64,000 nt of DNA, taken from NCBI RefSeq assembly GCF_016906535.1, contig NC_057385.1, forward strand, positions 1,798,001 through 1,862,000, given 5' to 3'. The first letter of the stretch is position 1, and every line of letters begins with the position of its first letter. Shown one piece after another: positions 33,562 to 46,128 of the stretch. A program made the translations under genes and the position numbers. The notes under the pieces are model-generated. The model was given only the letters and a program-made list of their open reading frames with translations. It was not told the DNA's origin and ran no database searches. The stretch comes from Rhizoctonia solani (taxonomy: Eukaryota > Basidiomycota > Agaricomycetes > Cantharellales > Ceratobasidiaceae).

Positions 33562-35059
33562 ATGCCTGGACCTATCTCTACTTCTCTCACTAATGTTGGG
33601 AATCGACCATCCTATCCTCCTGGCCGGCATGAACGTCGCTGCAGGTCCAGCGTTGGCAGCTGCTGTAACGGTAGGAAATTCGTTCAACTGCAATATTCAT
33701 TTGTCCAACTGAAAAGGGCCGGGCGACAGAATGCAGGTGGCCTCGGTGTGATTGGTGGTGTTGGTTACACACCCAAAGTTCTTAGAAACCAGGTTTGTAT
33801 TTAATGATATTCTAGGAACAGATACACGAACTTAGCCATCATACATAGATCAAAGAGCTGAAGAAAGACCTCAAAAATCCCAATGCTCCCTTCGGAGTCG
33901 ACTTGCTCCTTCCCCAGGTCGGCGGCAATGCACGCAAAACTAACGTTTGTATTCCTCGTTTTGGATTCAGGCTAATACTGATTCGCGTATACTACTGTAG
34001 TACGATTACACAAAGGGCCAACTGCCAGAGCTCATTGACGTCATTATCGAAGAAAAGGCGGCACTTTTTGTTAGTGCCGTCGGCGTTCCTCCCAAGGAAG
34101 TTGTAGATAAATTGCACAAGGCTGGCATTCCGGTCATGAATGTAGGTTTCGTTCCCCTTGTCTCAGCTACAAGGCTAACTCCTTCGGTATTAGATGGTCG
34201 GACATACCAAGCACATTCCGCGAGCACTTGACGTCGGTGTTGACATTATCTGCGCACAAGGCGGAGAAGGAGGTGGACACACTGGCGATATCGCCTCATC
34301 GATTCTTATTCCGGCGTGTGTGGTATGGCATCATTAAATAATGCTTCCAAACATTGTTGTCCTGACCTCTCTTGATAGGATGCTGTCAAAGGTCGAAAGT
34401 CACCATTGACCGGTGGGCCAGTCTACGTCGTTGCTGCAGGTGGTATATACGATGGCCGTGGATTAGCCGCAAACTTGATGTATGGAGCACAAGCTGTATG
34501 GGTAGGCACCCGTTTCGTCGCATCGAAGGAAGCTGGTGCGCCCCCTAAGCACAAGGAACTGTAAGTAAATTTCAGGTTAGATTTTTCTCATCAAGGAGCT
34601 TACTGAATATGATAGGGTTGTGGCCGCTGGTCATGAGGATATCACTCGCACACTTATTTACACTGGACGCCCATTGCGTGTATACAAGACACCATATGTT
34701 GCTGACTGGGAAGAGAACCGACGCGAGGAGATTAAGGAGCTTACGTCCAAAGGAATCCTTCCGGCTGAGCATGACCTGGAAAAGAACCCAGGAAAATCGC
34801 TTGAGGCCCGGTATGTACATTAAATATCGAACGTATATGCATATACTCAACCAATTCCCACAGTACGTTCCTGATGGGCAGTGTTAGCGCCGTCATCAAG
34901 GCAAGTTGTCTTTTGATTACTAAAAGACTATATCACTAACCGATGTTTTATCTGCAGGACGTTCTTCCTGCCAAGACTATCATTGACAACATGGTCAAGG
35001 AAGCTGTAGAAAGGCTCCAGGCTGGAAATACGTTGCTCGTTAGCAAGGCAAAATTATAA
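33562..35059 (+). CDS. Nitronate monooxygenase (2-nitropropane dioxygenase family)
   Basis: This FMN-dependent TIM-barrel enzyme oxidises toxic alkyl nitronates such as propionate 3-nitronate. The start ATG at 33562 gives MPGPISTSLTNV; the next text LGIDHPILLAGMNVAAGPA lies in a frame offset by one, so two bases seem missing near 33598. Next come GGLGVIGGVGYTPK, KELKKDLKNPNAPFGVDLLL, YTKGQLPELIDVIIEEKAAL, FVSAVGVPPKEVVDKLHKAG and HTKHIPRALDVGVDIICAQG. The FMN and catalytic motif is GGEGGGHTGDIASSILIPA with the active-site His. Downstream are VYVVAAGGIYDGRGLAANLM and GAQAVWVGTRFVASKEAGA, then ALKTIIDNMVKEAVERLQ-like C-terminal text, ending KAKL then TAA. About seven introns split it. Class I-like by motif; the substrate is not certain. 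Confidence 0.88.
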
Positions 35060-35198
35060 ATATGTATTTTACGTTCTCATCATTTCTGTATTTCTGGGTC
35101 GTCAAAATTTATGTATTAAGAGGCACTACTTGATCCGCTTTGATTCATTGTACAGATAAAATCAAGTAGAATAGTCGAGGTGAGCACTACATCCCAAT

Positions 35199-36877
35199 TC
35201 ACATGAGGCCTGCCCCGATCTTCGACTTCCAAATGTGCGCATTCTCGAACCCATTTTTGCCGGTAGAGTCTGGACAATCATTCAGGTTAGTAAGAGCCAA
35301 ATTTAAATATACGACGTCCACTTACAATCTAAAAGAGTCTGCTGAACCTCTTCTCTTGTGGTCATGACGAATGGCCCGTATTGGAATACGGGTTGGTCAA
35401 GAGGCTCTCCAGCAATCAACACTGCTCGAGTATCCGAGCTGGTCGACGTAATGGTCACGCCATTCTCTGATGCTTCAGAAGAAAGTACCTGTATATTCGG
35501 TCAACTACAGAATGTAACACCTATTGGGGTCGAGCTTACCAATGTGTGAAATTGTTCGTGGTTTTCAGATTCGTTGACCTTTAGCGAGCCCTTAAGAACT
35601 GAGAAAGAATGAGTTGTTTGTCAGCAAATGGACTTGCGTATCTAACTCACTATACAAGAATGCGGTCCATCCGGCAGCTGAAATTTCGATTATTTAGCTA
35701 TCATTGACTGTATTAACTATCCATTACTCACGCAAGTCCTGGAACACTGTCACGTCGCTCGCTTTGAACTGGAAGTCCATGTACCAACAGCCACCCAAGT
35801 GCTTCACGGGTGATTCGACCCCGAAACTCTTCCCGCTAATCACTTTGACCTGCACGGGGCCATCCAGTCCTTCTGGGAATGCTGTTGGAATCCTACTGAT
35901 GTGTAAGTAATAATAGTTCAACACATCCATTAAACCTACTCATTGCGGCTCAACTCTTGGTATGTAGGTGCCTATAGTTAAACGAATCAATCGCTGTTTC
36001 CCTGCAACAAAAGCGACTCACAGTCATCTTGTGCTCCTTAGGGAGGTCGATCCATAACTGCATTCCCATAGGGTTTGGCTCATCGGGAAGGAATAATGGC
36101 ATCTATTAGAATGACTTCAGTATAACCAGATTTATGACTAATCTTCCACATTGAAATCTTACTTCTGCATGAACAATACCCTTGCCAGCAATCATCCACT
36201 GCACGTCACCAGGACCAAGCTGTCCCTTGTGGCCAACAGAGTCTTCATGCTGAGAGGAGCCTATAAAAAACACAATTAATTTCGATCCGCAGTATGAGAG
36301 TTAGTGCGTACCTTCAATCATATATGTCACTGTGGCCTGGCCCCGGTGAGGATGGTCAGGGAAACCACTCCCTGGTGTCAAACTGCACAAATTGTTTAGT
36401 AAGGAGTTAAATTTGACTCGTTATTCTCACTTACTGAAAATGATCCAACCTAAATATTGTGCTTTAGTACGGAATCGATCTATAATAGTGCAAGTGCTTA
36501 CATCAAGAATGGGCTCAAGTTTCGCAAGCTCATTGACCCGATAGAACGGCGTACTATCGCACCAGCTCCTTCTGGAGTTTCTGCTGCATACACCTTCTTG
36601 GTGACACTTCGGGAAACAGAATGGGAGGCCATTGGTACGGTCTTAGAACTTGGTGCATACTTAGTGTGTATGAAGCTGGCTCGGCGAGGTAGATCACTCA
36701 CAGTTGAGAAGTCTGACTAGAGTGCTGGAAGATCTTGAGACTATCGATGTTCAAGTATGCAATCGACGTGGAGAGCGCCTGGTGAGCCAACTCTAGATCT
36801 GGAGATACTATGTAGGCGTAGGCAAGAAAAGATGCTATGAGAGAGGTCACAAAGGCGAGAAACCTGGGAGATATCAT
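35199..36877 (-). CDS. Pirin with an N-terminal membrane segment
   Basis: This is a pirin-family cupin. The family binds iron and includes nuclear co-regulators and quercetinases. The start ATG at 36877 gives MISPRFLAFVTSLIASFLAY, a hydrophobic stretch that reads as a signal anchor or signal peptide; pirins normally lack one. The cupin core is SVTKKVYAAETPEGAGAIVR, LRNLSPFLM|LDHFQ, FPDHPHRGQATVTYMIEG with two iron-ligand histidines, SSQHEDSVGHKGQLGPGDVQ and WMIAGKGIVHAEMP with the remaining His and Glu ligands. A second cupin half follows (LVLSSEASENGVTITSTSSD; VLIAGEPLDQPVFQYGPFV). The splice around QTSQLSKTVPMAS uses CAAG as acceptor. All four metal-binding residues are present, so the protein is likely active. 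Only the N-terminal anchor is unusual. Confidence 0.87.
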
Positions 36878-37199
36878 GGAGGACTTATTCAAGTCCGCCC
36901 ACCTACTCTTTTATACGGGCTCAGTCGAGTAGCTGCCGCCCAAGCAACACTACAACACGCAAACATCCCATCGCTAATTTCGGACAGATGGTCTCACGGG
37001 GTAAGCTAGACCTTACTAATAGCCGGTGGCGGTGCACAACTATTGCTCAGCAACACCTCACTAGGAGGGTCAAGCGGTCATTTGACTAAACGGTGTGACA
37101 AGATTGAATTATCAGTTTGACATAGACATGCTAAAAGACCCAGTATTGCCAGAGTATACCTATACAGGCGGAATAAGAAAACACTTTACGGCAAGATGA
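36878..37199. other. Intergenic, upstream of pirin
   Basis: The region lies between two - strand genes. It holds the pirin promoter and the permease 3' region. No further feature is seen. Confidence 0.45.
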
Positions 37200-39741
37200 T
37201 TACAATGCATCCCAGAGCTTCTGCTTCCAGGTACGTGGACCTAATGCAGCCTGCTGAGCAAGATACTGCTCTTCCTCCTCGTCAATCTCGCGTTTACCAG
37301 TAATCAAGTCGACTTCCCGAGATGGAATGACCTTGGTCTTGTAATATATTTTGTATGCCTATTATATGTGCATAAGTATATGTGTTTTTACTGAGGTCGT
37401 CACAATACTTGCCAGCCACATGAAACCGAATACAGGTGCACCAATATAGCTTGTAATAAAGTTCGGAATGTTAACGGGAGTCATGAGCGTATCGAAGCCC
37501 TTCAAATAAATTAGTTAGCACTAATGAACCATGCGAAATTCCAAGTGAACCATCTCTTACCTTGAAGAATGTGATAATAAAGGTCACAATCAATGAAAAC
37601 CATGCACCCCATGGTTGGAAAGGCGCCTGAATTATGCATTAAAAACGATCTTGATCAATGAAGAAATAGCGCTACCTTGTATGGCAGTTCATCCCGAGAA
37701 ATTCCTTGTGCCTCAAGGGCCTTCATAAAGCGAATGTGCGTGTAGACAATACACATCCACGTTGTTGCACCAAAGAAAGTGACCAGGTTGACGAAGTAAG
37801 TGAAAACCTGGGCTCCTGATTTTTGAACGTTGAGGAAGGTTAGGGAACAGAATGCGGTACAGAATAGCAATGCGGGCCCTGGAATGAACGTTTGTGTAAA
37901 GCGATTCAATGTTTAGTCCGGAAATGCACTTACAAGGCGTCCCGTGCCTATTAACAATCTTGAAGATGCGAGGAGCCTTCCCTTCGGCGGCGAGAGCTAT
38001 GATTCAAAGGGTAAGAATACTGGTTAATGCTCAAAAGATAATACAATTATTCACCGTATAGCTGTAATCAAAAGAGTGAACAACAGTGCAATCCAAACAA
38101 GCGAATGTTACTCACTGTGCGTGATCCAATGTAAAGATCCGAGTTGGCCGCGCTCATTACGAAGATAAGGATAACAGCATCTGGAAACCGATAAGCCAAG
38201 CCGACGAGTATAATGACCCACATGCACGCACTGATAATATGGGGTAATACCCGGATATGGACCAGATTGGCTGCAACTACAAAAGGAGATGCTGCTGCAC
38301 CAGTCTTAGCTGATGTGGCAACAAACAAGCTCTGATCGGTAGAGGGCACGATAAGGCCTATAACGAACACGCCGCCAACGCTACAATCTTCATCAATGCC
38401 CTGGCCCCGAATGGAGCATGATGCTACTTACTAGAATACGAGAATACGCCAGAAAGCTATTGGTTTTATTTTAAGTAAAGTATCAAACGCAAACCGAGCC
38501 AACCTACTTCGCTTGATTGCCTTTGGAATGTTTTTGCGAGGGTTTTGTGCTTCGCCGACAGTTACACCAATCAACTCAGTACCCATGAATGCGACTAGAG
38601 CCACTAATTAGAAACATGATGATGAAATATCAAATTGACTTACAAAGTGCGTTGACCATGACAGCCCAGAAGCCTACGCTATTATGAGGAAATATCACGA
38701 CACCTCCGGGAAGCCGACTTACCGAGGAAAATACCCTTGGATCCAGTCGTCTTGTAAATACCCATAGGCGCATTGGCTACGTTATCAGGATCCCAGTATC
38801 GGAATCCGATGCGGTCACCGCGGGGATTACCGCCTAGATCTGTAGCAGAGTGAATACGCCACGTTAATGATGGTTGGTATAAACCGACCGATGATTATAC
38901 CCATGAGGATAAGCCCAATCAATGCCAATACTTTTATGCTGGATAACCAAAATTCGAGTTCCCCAAACACCCGAATACCCAAAAGGTTAACGAAGAAAAC
39001 TTGGGGATAGTCAGCTTTTGTAAATTGGAACAAATAAATCCTACTCGTACTGAGAGCAATCAAAATGACCATCCACACAGCAATGTGAACCTTTCCGTGG
39101 ACATCCCAGTAACGGATAACCACCCCGGCTGCATTGATGTTGTTGGGTGTGACAATAAGATACTTCATCAGATAGTTCCATCCAAGTGCAAACCCCAAGG
39201 CGGGGTCAACAAATCGTGTGGCATACCCACTGAAACCCGTACAGAAATGTGTTAGTACATTGATGACAAAAATCTGATAAATAAACTTATTTTCTGTGAG
39301 GCAAGTACGCTGCCATTTCTCCAAGACTTGTCATAACCATGAAGCATACGAATCTGAATAGCCATGGTGAATACACGATCAGTCACGGTGAATTTTACAC
39401 ATACCCAACAAAGCTGTAGCCAAGAAGCAAACCCAACGGACCTCCACGTCGTAGAGCCGTCCCAGAACCAATGATGAGGCCAGTGCCCACAGCCCCTCCG
39501 AGGGCAATCATGGAAATTTGGCGTGCTGAAAGCGCTCAGTTTCCTTGTATGCTCGTGAGGGGATCGGAATACCTTTCAGCCCACGATGGAGGGTAAGTTC
39601 TTTGTCCTCATCGACTGGTAGTCCTTCATCGTTGACAAAAGTTGGCGCTGGTTGTTCAAATGCTCTGGTCTCGGAGCTGGGTGACCTCGACGCCTTCTCG
39701 TCGGGGTCCATGAACTTCTGGTCACGGTTCGTGAACGACAT
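37200..39741 (-). CDS. Amino-acid permease (YAT/APC family)
   Basis: This is a plasma-membrane amino-acid importer with twelve expected spans. The start ATG at 39741 gives MSFTNRDQKFMDPDEKASRS, an acidic Ser-rich cytosolic lead, then HRGLK|ARQISMIALGGAVGTGL, the first span. Landmarks are LPH|KGFSGYATRFVDPALGFA, NYLMKYLIVTPNNINAAGVV, FGELEFWLSSIKVLALIGL, LGGNPRGDRIGFRYWDPDN, LFAFMGTELIGVTVGEAQNP, RKNIPKAIKR, SPFVVAANLVHIRVLPHI, MSAANSDLYIGSRT, APRIFKIVNRHGTPYPALLF, AFCSLTFLN and APFQPWGAWFSLIVTF. The GEAQNPRKNIPKAIKR stretch and the GTELIGVTVGEA motif are diagnostic of the YAT family. The C-terminus is charged, ending WKQKLWDAL then TAA at 37200-37202. Substrate specificity cannot be read. Confidence 0.92.
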
Positions 39742-40345
39742 GGTGGGAAGAGTGAGAGATCCTCAACAGCATCTTGACGATTTAATGCTCCAGCTACGGC
39801 TGTGGAGAAGCATTGCCCAGAATTCAGGGGGAAGAAGCAAAAGAAGGCGCCCGGGTGGGTCACCCTCATGGGTAGATAGTTACACTACCTTATCGAGTGC
39901 TTCGGATTGTTATTCAGATGTACACTTTCCATCGTTAGCTAGCCGCCGGGCACTTCAATCCTAGGGTCATGTGGAACGTATCATTTGCCAAGCACAGGTC
40001 CGGAGCTTATCGTTGGTGCCCCGTCGCCTGATCCAGGGCTCGGGTAAATGTAGAACTTATACACAACAAAACCTTGGCTGCTAAGCGATATTGAAATTGG
40101 AGGAATTTTACGCTACTATTTGTTTGATTCCATTCTAGCCGTATTACATTTGGAACTGAAAAAAGAAAAAAGGCACAATGCCGTATCTACTAACATAACT
40201 GAGTGAGGCTAGAATACTCAACTGACTCTTGTAAATCAAGCCCAAGCTGGTCCGAATACATACATGTACGTAAATGGCTGGTATGAGATGGCCTAGTGCG
40301 TCACTATTTTTATATATTGCACTGCTTCTAGTATTACAAGCAATA
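39742..40345. other. Intergenic, upstream of the amino-acid permease
   Basis: This 604-base stretch holds the permease promoter and the 3' region of the isomerase gene. Open frames are short and without recognisable content. It includes GATA-type cores (for example near 40018 and 40088), as expected by chance. Confidence 0.4.
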
Positions 40346-41698
40346 TTACAAGCGGTGCTTGACCTCCTTACGTGCCAGTTGGCCGAACCTGCGCCCTGGC
40401 ACACCTCCTGCAAACCTCTCAGCTTGCAAAAAGGACTCCCTGAAGTTAACCACTCGTGGGTCGTTCTTCTCGTGAACGCCAGCCTATGCCGTGCAAAAAC
40501 CCATGTTTCAGTACCATTTTGGCACGCGAAGCAGTCATAGCAAAGGCGGTTGAAAAATCAAGATTAGCCCTGAAACCGATATGAGATCACAATATTCAAA
40601 CGCACCTGGATCATGCGCTTGGTACTCAGCAAAGCCGCCGGGTCGAGCCCATCTAGGCGATCAAGGAGATGTTCACGCGCTTGACGATGAAAACCAGTAG
40701 TGTCTTCGGCGGAAAATACTTGGCTGTAGGTAAAGCTATAAACTATGACGCATCACCCCTCGTCATGCCTGACTTACTTGACGAATCCATTCCTTTGTAG
40801 TTCCTCAGCTGACATCTTCTTACCCCATAGTAAGACTTCAGTAGCCTTGGCCAACCCCATCCTGTTAACAAACGTCACCGAGGCATTTTGTTCGGCTGTG
40901 AGGCCAATAAATGAGAACGGAACGGCAATCCATGCCTAATTAATCGCTAGATTAACGTAACGGAACGGAGCATGAGCAATTGCTTACCTCGGGCATAGCG
41001 TATATAAAGTCGAAATGTCCCAGCATGGCTACATGAGTAAATCATTAATGGTAAGATTATCGGCTGAGCCCAAGGCCTACCAGCAGCGATACCAAGAGCC
41101 GGCCCGTTGAGTAAAGCGACCAGAATCTTGGAATGACTTGACAACTTGGTGCAACAGCCATGAATACCTGGGTCTGCTCATGTATAATTCGCACTTACTG
41201 CGTCACTCAAGTCTGTGTTTGACCGCATGGCTATGTACAAGATTACCAACCAGTATACGAAACATGGGACGGGACACCGACTCACCTCCCATGAGTGCCT
41301 TTCGTCGGGGTGATATCCTCGGGTCAGTATTTTCATCACGAGCCCCAACGTCGGTACCACTTGTATATGTGCAAATAAATACATTTCTGGGTTTCTCCAC
41401 ATATACACTTACGAGCAAAATGCGCGCCCTGATGCTTGAACAATTGTGACCTATAGATATCGTACGACTTCATTTGAGGATGCTTTGATTTGCATATACT
41501 AACCAGCACATCTGGCATTTTGTCGATTTTTCTAAGATTCTCGGAAAGAAACTCGTAATCTAGGAACTTGATTAAACTTTGATAGAGCAAACACAAAACA
41601 GAGACCATACCGTCAACCGTCAAGGCGTTTAGGGATTGAGGGCGGTTTAGTTGTATTGTAGCTAAACCATCAGCTACGTGAAGAGTGGGAATGCTCAT
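40346..41698 (-). CDS. Peroxisomal enoyl-CoA isomerase/hydratase
   Basis: This crotonase-fold enzyme would shift or hydrate enoyl-CoA double bonds in fatty-acid beta-oxidation. The start ATG at 41698 gives MSIPTLHVADGLATIQLNRP, then QSLNALTVDG and FLSENLRKIDKMPDV, VTIVQASGRAFCS, SGTDVGARDENTDPRISPRR, SKILVALLNGPALGIAAG (the oxyanion GPALGIAAG loop), HFDFIYAMPEAWIAVPFSF and IGLTAEQNASVTFVNRMGLA. The last exon ends GQLARKEVKHRL; HRL is a C-terminal peroxisomal signal (PTS1 variant), as in yeast Eci1. The frame breaks near 41147 as if one base were missing. The isomerase versus hydratase question cannot be settled from motifs. The family Glu pair is not clearly seen, which favours an isomerase-like member. 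Confidence 0.83.
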
Positions 41699-44274
41699 CT
41701 TAAAATTCGTAGTATTTCGTCTCTAATTCTGGGGAAACAGTTGACTTCAGAGATTTATATAAAGGTGGATGGCAGGTTGGGTTGATGTGGGGACCCCCCC
41801 CCGGCTAATGAGATTCCGAGTGCCGATCATAATCATCACCTTACGTAACGTCTCACAAATGCCACCTTAGCACCCACCAGCCCCACTTTACTCACCACTT
41901 ACAACCTTTTAATGAATGCGTGAGAAGCGTACTGTATTTACACGAGCTTCCCACCCGGTAATGTAAGTTGGCACTTATATTACTAGCGTTGAAATAGGTC
42001 GATGTACTGTGGACAAAAGCGCATCTATCCCTGATTTTAGCCGTACCCTAGCCACCTAGGACCCATTCACTGGTGTATCTCATTGGCTTTGTAGCTGATC
42101 TGGTTTCTGCCAACATTTACTCGCTTTATGATGTTGAAATAAAGATAATATTCACAGATCCTGCTGCGGGCTGCGGGGTTTAAAGGGTTAAATAACCATA
42201 TAGAAACACGCACGTACACGTTGTATTTCATGGAGATTCCACCATAAATACAAAAAGTGAATTTCAACAAGCAGTTCTCTCGCCTACCGGATAATGAAGA
42301 AGATGAAAAGATGGGGAAGTATTCTATATACGTAAGTATAGATGGAATTCGTGTTAGAGAAGGGTGAGGATGGACGGGCTTGATTCGTGTGAATGAGAAC
42401 AAAGATGACCCCGGGGGTGCATGAATTTGTTTCAGAGGTTCAGCGACGAGAGCAGCCCATACTAAGTAGTCAATCAATGGCGACATGACCCTAAATCTTA
42501 GAGGGTGATCTTTAGTATGGCGTATAAACCAGTCAGATGAAGTCATTAGTAGGAAAGACAGCTTAGATATCCATATCCATACATCAATCGAAGAACAAGT
42601 TCCGGGCGCTGTTAAGAGAGCGCTCTGGGATTTTGCTGTAACACGCACCCTTGGCAGACGTCAGGATGTAACTAAAATAATGCTCTATGATGGCGGTTAT
42701 GGGTTTGTAACCATGGATGAGGATATTAAAGCTCCGCGTGTTAGCATAATGTGCTCATCGGCGTATCGAGTAACCCTAGCAAGGAAAGATAGGAGGCGCG
42801 ACTAAGACGCCAGTGGTACATATAACTCCATCAGCCCATAATAAGAAAGTTTGCGTTTGAACGCTTTTCAGCGTATAGTGCTCACTTGAATAAATACGCG
42901 TGTTGCTAACTGTTGGTTTACTATGGAATTGAAATCCGTGCCTAGGAAGGGCTGAACAAGGTAAGAACGTTTAAACCTACCATCACCGTTTCGAACACTA
43001 TATCGCAAAATTGGTGAAGATAATACTCCGAGCAAAAATTTGCCAATATTGAGGGACATCGGATAGGATTATAGTGCCTGTAATCCAAGATACGGACGCG
43101 CGGGAAAGATTCGGGCCTTCGTTAAAAGAGCAATTCGTAGTTGCTGGTGCTATTGTATCATGGACGTGCGAATTGATAACTATCCATGAGGACTTCCAGG
43201 CCTGAGTATTACGCTGGTTCCCGCTCGTTCAGTCCAGGTCCGATTCCGATTCTTGACGAGGAGGCAAATTCCAAGGGCTTCAGAATGGTATTACCTTTAA
43301 GCTGGATATCAAAATGAAGGCACTTAAACTTCCGTTCCTTACGGGAGGCACATTGGAATTCCCGAGAGAATATAGTAAAAGCTCCGGATATAGCCTATCT
43401 AGGCCGTCAATTCCACACGATAATGATACCGCCGGCTATTTTTCTTCCCCGCAAATTTCAAACATTTGTAGTTCTGGCTGAAGCGGGGGGGTTTGGTACG
43501 GCTGAAATCGGTGCTGAGGATTTGCCCGGGAATAACTGGAGGTATTCGGGCATCATCGTCTTGGCCACTGGTGGGCATATGCGAAGGGATAGGGATATCT
43601 AGACACTCAATTTAGGGGATAGTATCAAAAATTCTGAGGGGACAAAGGCGGCTGTGCTATAGGTAGTATGGCGCATATATTGAAAGCAAGCTCGACGGCG
43701 TCGCTCGCGCCACAGCCCTACGGACCGACATCCGCTTCTTAGTAGCGAGAAACACATCCGTTCGCTGAATTGGATTCGGGGAGGGCCAGACCAAAACGGG
43801 CACATCGAAGTCCTTGGCGTCTGGAGCGATCACGCCAAGCAACTTCTTTTTTTATCGAAGCTCGTTGTATCCAATCATAGCCCGGTCACTTGATGTAGCA
43901 TACCTGGGCTGGGTGTCATTTGTCGTTTACATGTCCGTCCTATCGGGTCGTCCCGCATCTAATCACCTCGGAAACGGGCAACACGGGTGCTCCTATTCCC
44001 TTGGTCGACAAATCCTAAAAGCAACAGAACACTTTGCGAGGCACCGTTCCCAGGTGTAGTTTACTTCTGGTGTTGATTCTGTGATTATGCGTCCAAGGGT
44101 GGATCATTGAGATCTTGGCACACGCCGGGGATATACTCATCTAGACGCCCTCCTATGTAGGGTTCCGCCCATATAAGCATCTCCGCATCCCCCATTTCTT
44201 CAGTGTGGTCCTCCGCCGCCCTCCTCTACCCCACCTGTTCTCCCGCACCTTCCATTGCAAAATAGTCGTTCGCG
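41699..44274. other. Gene-free tract of about 2.6 kb
   Basis: This is the longest stretch without a supported gene. Open frames (for example 42067-42648 on the - strand, 193 codons from a GTG) have no domain, no clear splice partners and low-complexity text. A C-run lies at about 41797-41806 and a T-run at 43847-43853. A - strand frame near 43657-43842 is coding-like but unassignable. No terminal repeats or transposase text were found. The last few hundred bases should hold the promoter of the carboxylate carrier. Confidence 0.5.
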
Positions 44275-46128
44275 ATGTCCCAAGTTGCGTCCCCCGAACG
44301 CCCAGGAATGTTCAAACAGGCAGCAGAAGCTGTCAAGGTGAGTTCTTGACGTCCTGTGGCACGACGAAGCACAACTGAAAGCATCGTTCAGGATCTCTTC
44401 CGGCATGAGCGTGTCACTATTCTCGACGAGCATGGCAATTATGTCGAGAAGGTCATCAAGCCTGAGCCTCTGGTCAACCCGATTAAGCTCCTATGCATGC
44501 TCACCTGGAAGAATTGGCTATTCTTCCTCGTTGGTCTTGCCGCCTGGACCGTCGATGGTTATGACTGTGAGTGATTGAAATAGATCGTTTGTGAACCCAT
44601 GTACTCACCATGCCCAAGTCCACTCGGTATCGTTATCGCTCACCAATTTGTCCAAGTTCTATGGCGTGTCCAAGACCGACATTTCAACTTCGATCACGCT
44701 CACGCTTCTTTTCCGTTCTCTTGGTGCTGCTATCTTTGGTGTTGCTGGTGATTACTATGGTCGCAAATGGCCCATGGTTATCAATATGTAAGTCTTTAGT
44801 GCAATTATAGTGGTATATATGGTCTAACAGATTTTAGGTTCATTATCGGTGCTCTCCAGCTCGGTACCGCGTACGCGCCCAATTACCATGCCTTTTTGGG
44901 CATCCGCTCCCTCTTCGGTATTGGTATGGGTGGTGTCTGGGGTTGTGCTATTGCCATGGCTCTTGAGTCCGTTCCCATTGAGGCTCGTGGTTTGATGTCA
45001 GGTATCCTTCAGCAAGGCTATTCGCTCGGTTATCTTCTTGCCGCCGTTTTCAACTTGAGTATCGCTCCTCGAGGTGGTGCCGATGGATTTAAGGATTTGT
45101 TCTACATTGGTGCCGGCGCGAGCTTCTTTGTCGGATTGGTTCGTATGTGTTTCCCCGAGAGCGAGCAATTCCGCCGTGCAAAGGAGCAAGGCCAAAAGGG
45201 TGGACACACCAAACAATTTATGAAGGAAGCTGGCGTTGTGGTCAAGACCCAATGGCGCCGAATCATCTACGCATGCATCGTAAGTAGGTTTGTAGTCCTG
45301 AGAGGAAATATTACTCACTACATGTAAATTATAGCTCATGGCTCTTTTCAACTTTTTCTCGCACACCACTCAAGACGCTTACCCAACTTTCCTTCAGGTA
45401 AGTCCGGCTTTACATATTTTTGCCCTACTCCCACTGATCCTATTCCACTTAGTCCGGTAAGGGATTCTCGCAACAAGATGCTTCTCGCGGTACAATCATC
45501 GCCAAGACCGGGGCGACTGTTGGAGGTGCTTTTGTCGGTTATGTTTCTCAGTCGTTCGGTCGTCGCCGCTCGATCGTACTCGCCGCTCTATTGGCTGCTG
45601 CCTTAATCCCTGCTTGGGTTTTGCCCAACTCGCGGGCCGGTCTTGCAGCGGGTTCGTTCTTCCTTCAATTCATGGTCCAAGGTGCCTGGGGTGTCATTCC
45701 CGTCCACTTGAACGAGCTCTCCCCTCCTGCTTTCCGTGCCAGCTTCCCTGGTATTGCGTACCAAATTGGCAACATGATCAGTAGCCCGGCTGCAGAAATG
45801 GTCACTGGTATTTCCGAAAAGAACTTTATCACTCACAATGGAAAGCGTGTCGAGGGTAAGTTACTCAACGAAGTTTACAGTCACTGCTTGAGTATTAACT
45901 TGTTAATGTTTAGCATTCGGTCCTACTATGGGAATTGCTACTGCCATCATCGCTATCCTCCTCGCATTCTGGACCGCAGTTGGCAAAGAAGCCAAGGGTT
46001 CTCACTTTGAAAATGCTGTCGCTGGTCATGGAGTAGTTGACACCAATGCACCTAAGGCCGATATTGAGACTGCAAGCACGGCCTCTAACGAAAAGGGCGA
46101 CCAACCTGTACACCAGGAAAAAGCCTAG
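44275..46128 (+). CDS. JEN1: Jen1-type monocarboxylate/proton symporter (MFS)
   Basis: This is a twelve-span major-facilitator carrier for lactate, pyruvate, acetate or related acids. The start ATG at 44275 gives MSQVASPERPGMFKQAAEAV, an intron joins it to DLFRHERVTILDEHGNYVEK, then NPIKLLCMLTWKNWLFFLVG and AAWTVDGYDFHSVSLSLTNL. Further text includes LFRSLGAAIFGVAGDYYGRK (the MFS loop motif), FGIGMGGVWGCAIAMALESV, IEARGLMSGILQQGYSLGYL and GVIPVHLNELSPPAFRASFP. The Jen1 signature NxxSHxTQDxxxT is met by NFFSHTTQDAYPT. The C-terminal tail is polar, ending HQEKA then TAG at 46126-46128. Frame and introns are clean. Regulation by carbon source is known for the yeast gene but no element is visible here. 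Confidence 0.92.

Noticed and set aside
42067..42648. A 193-codon - strand frame
   Set aside because: It starts at GTG, has no domain or splice partner and lies in AT-rich intergenic DNA.
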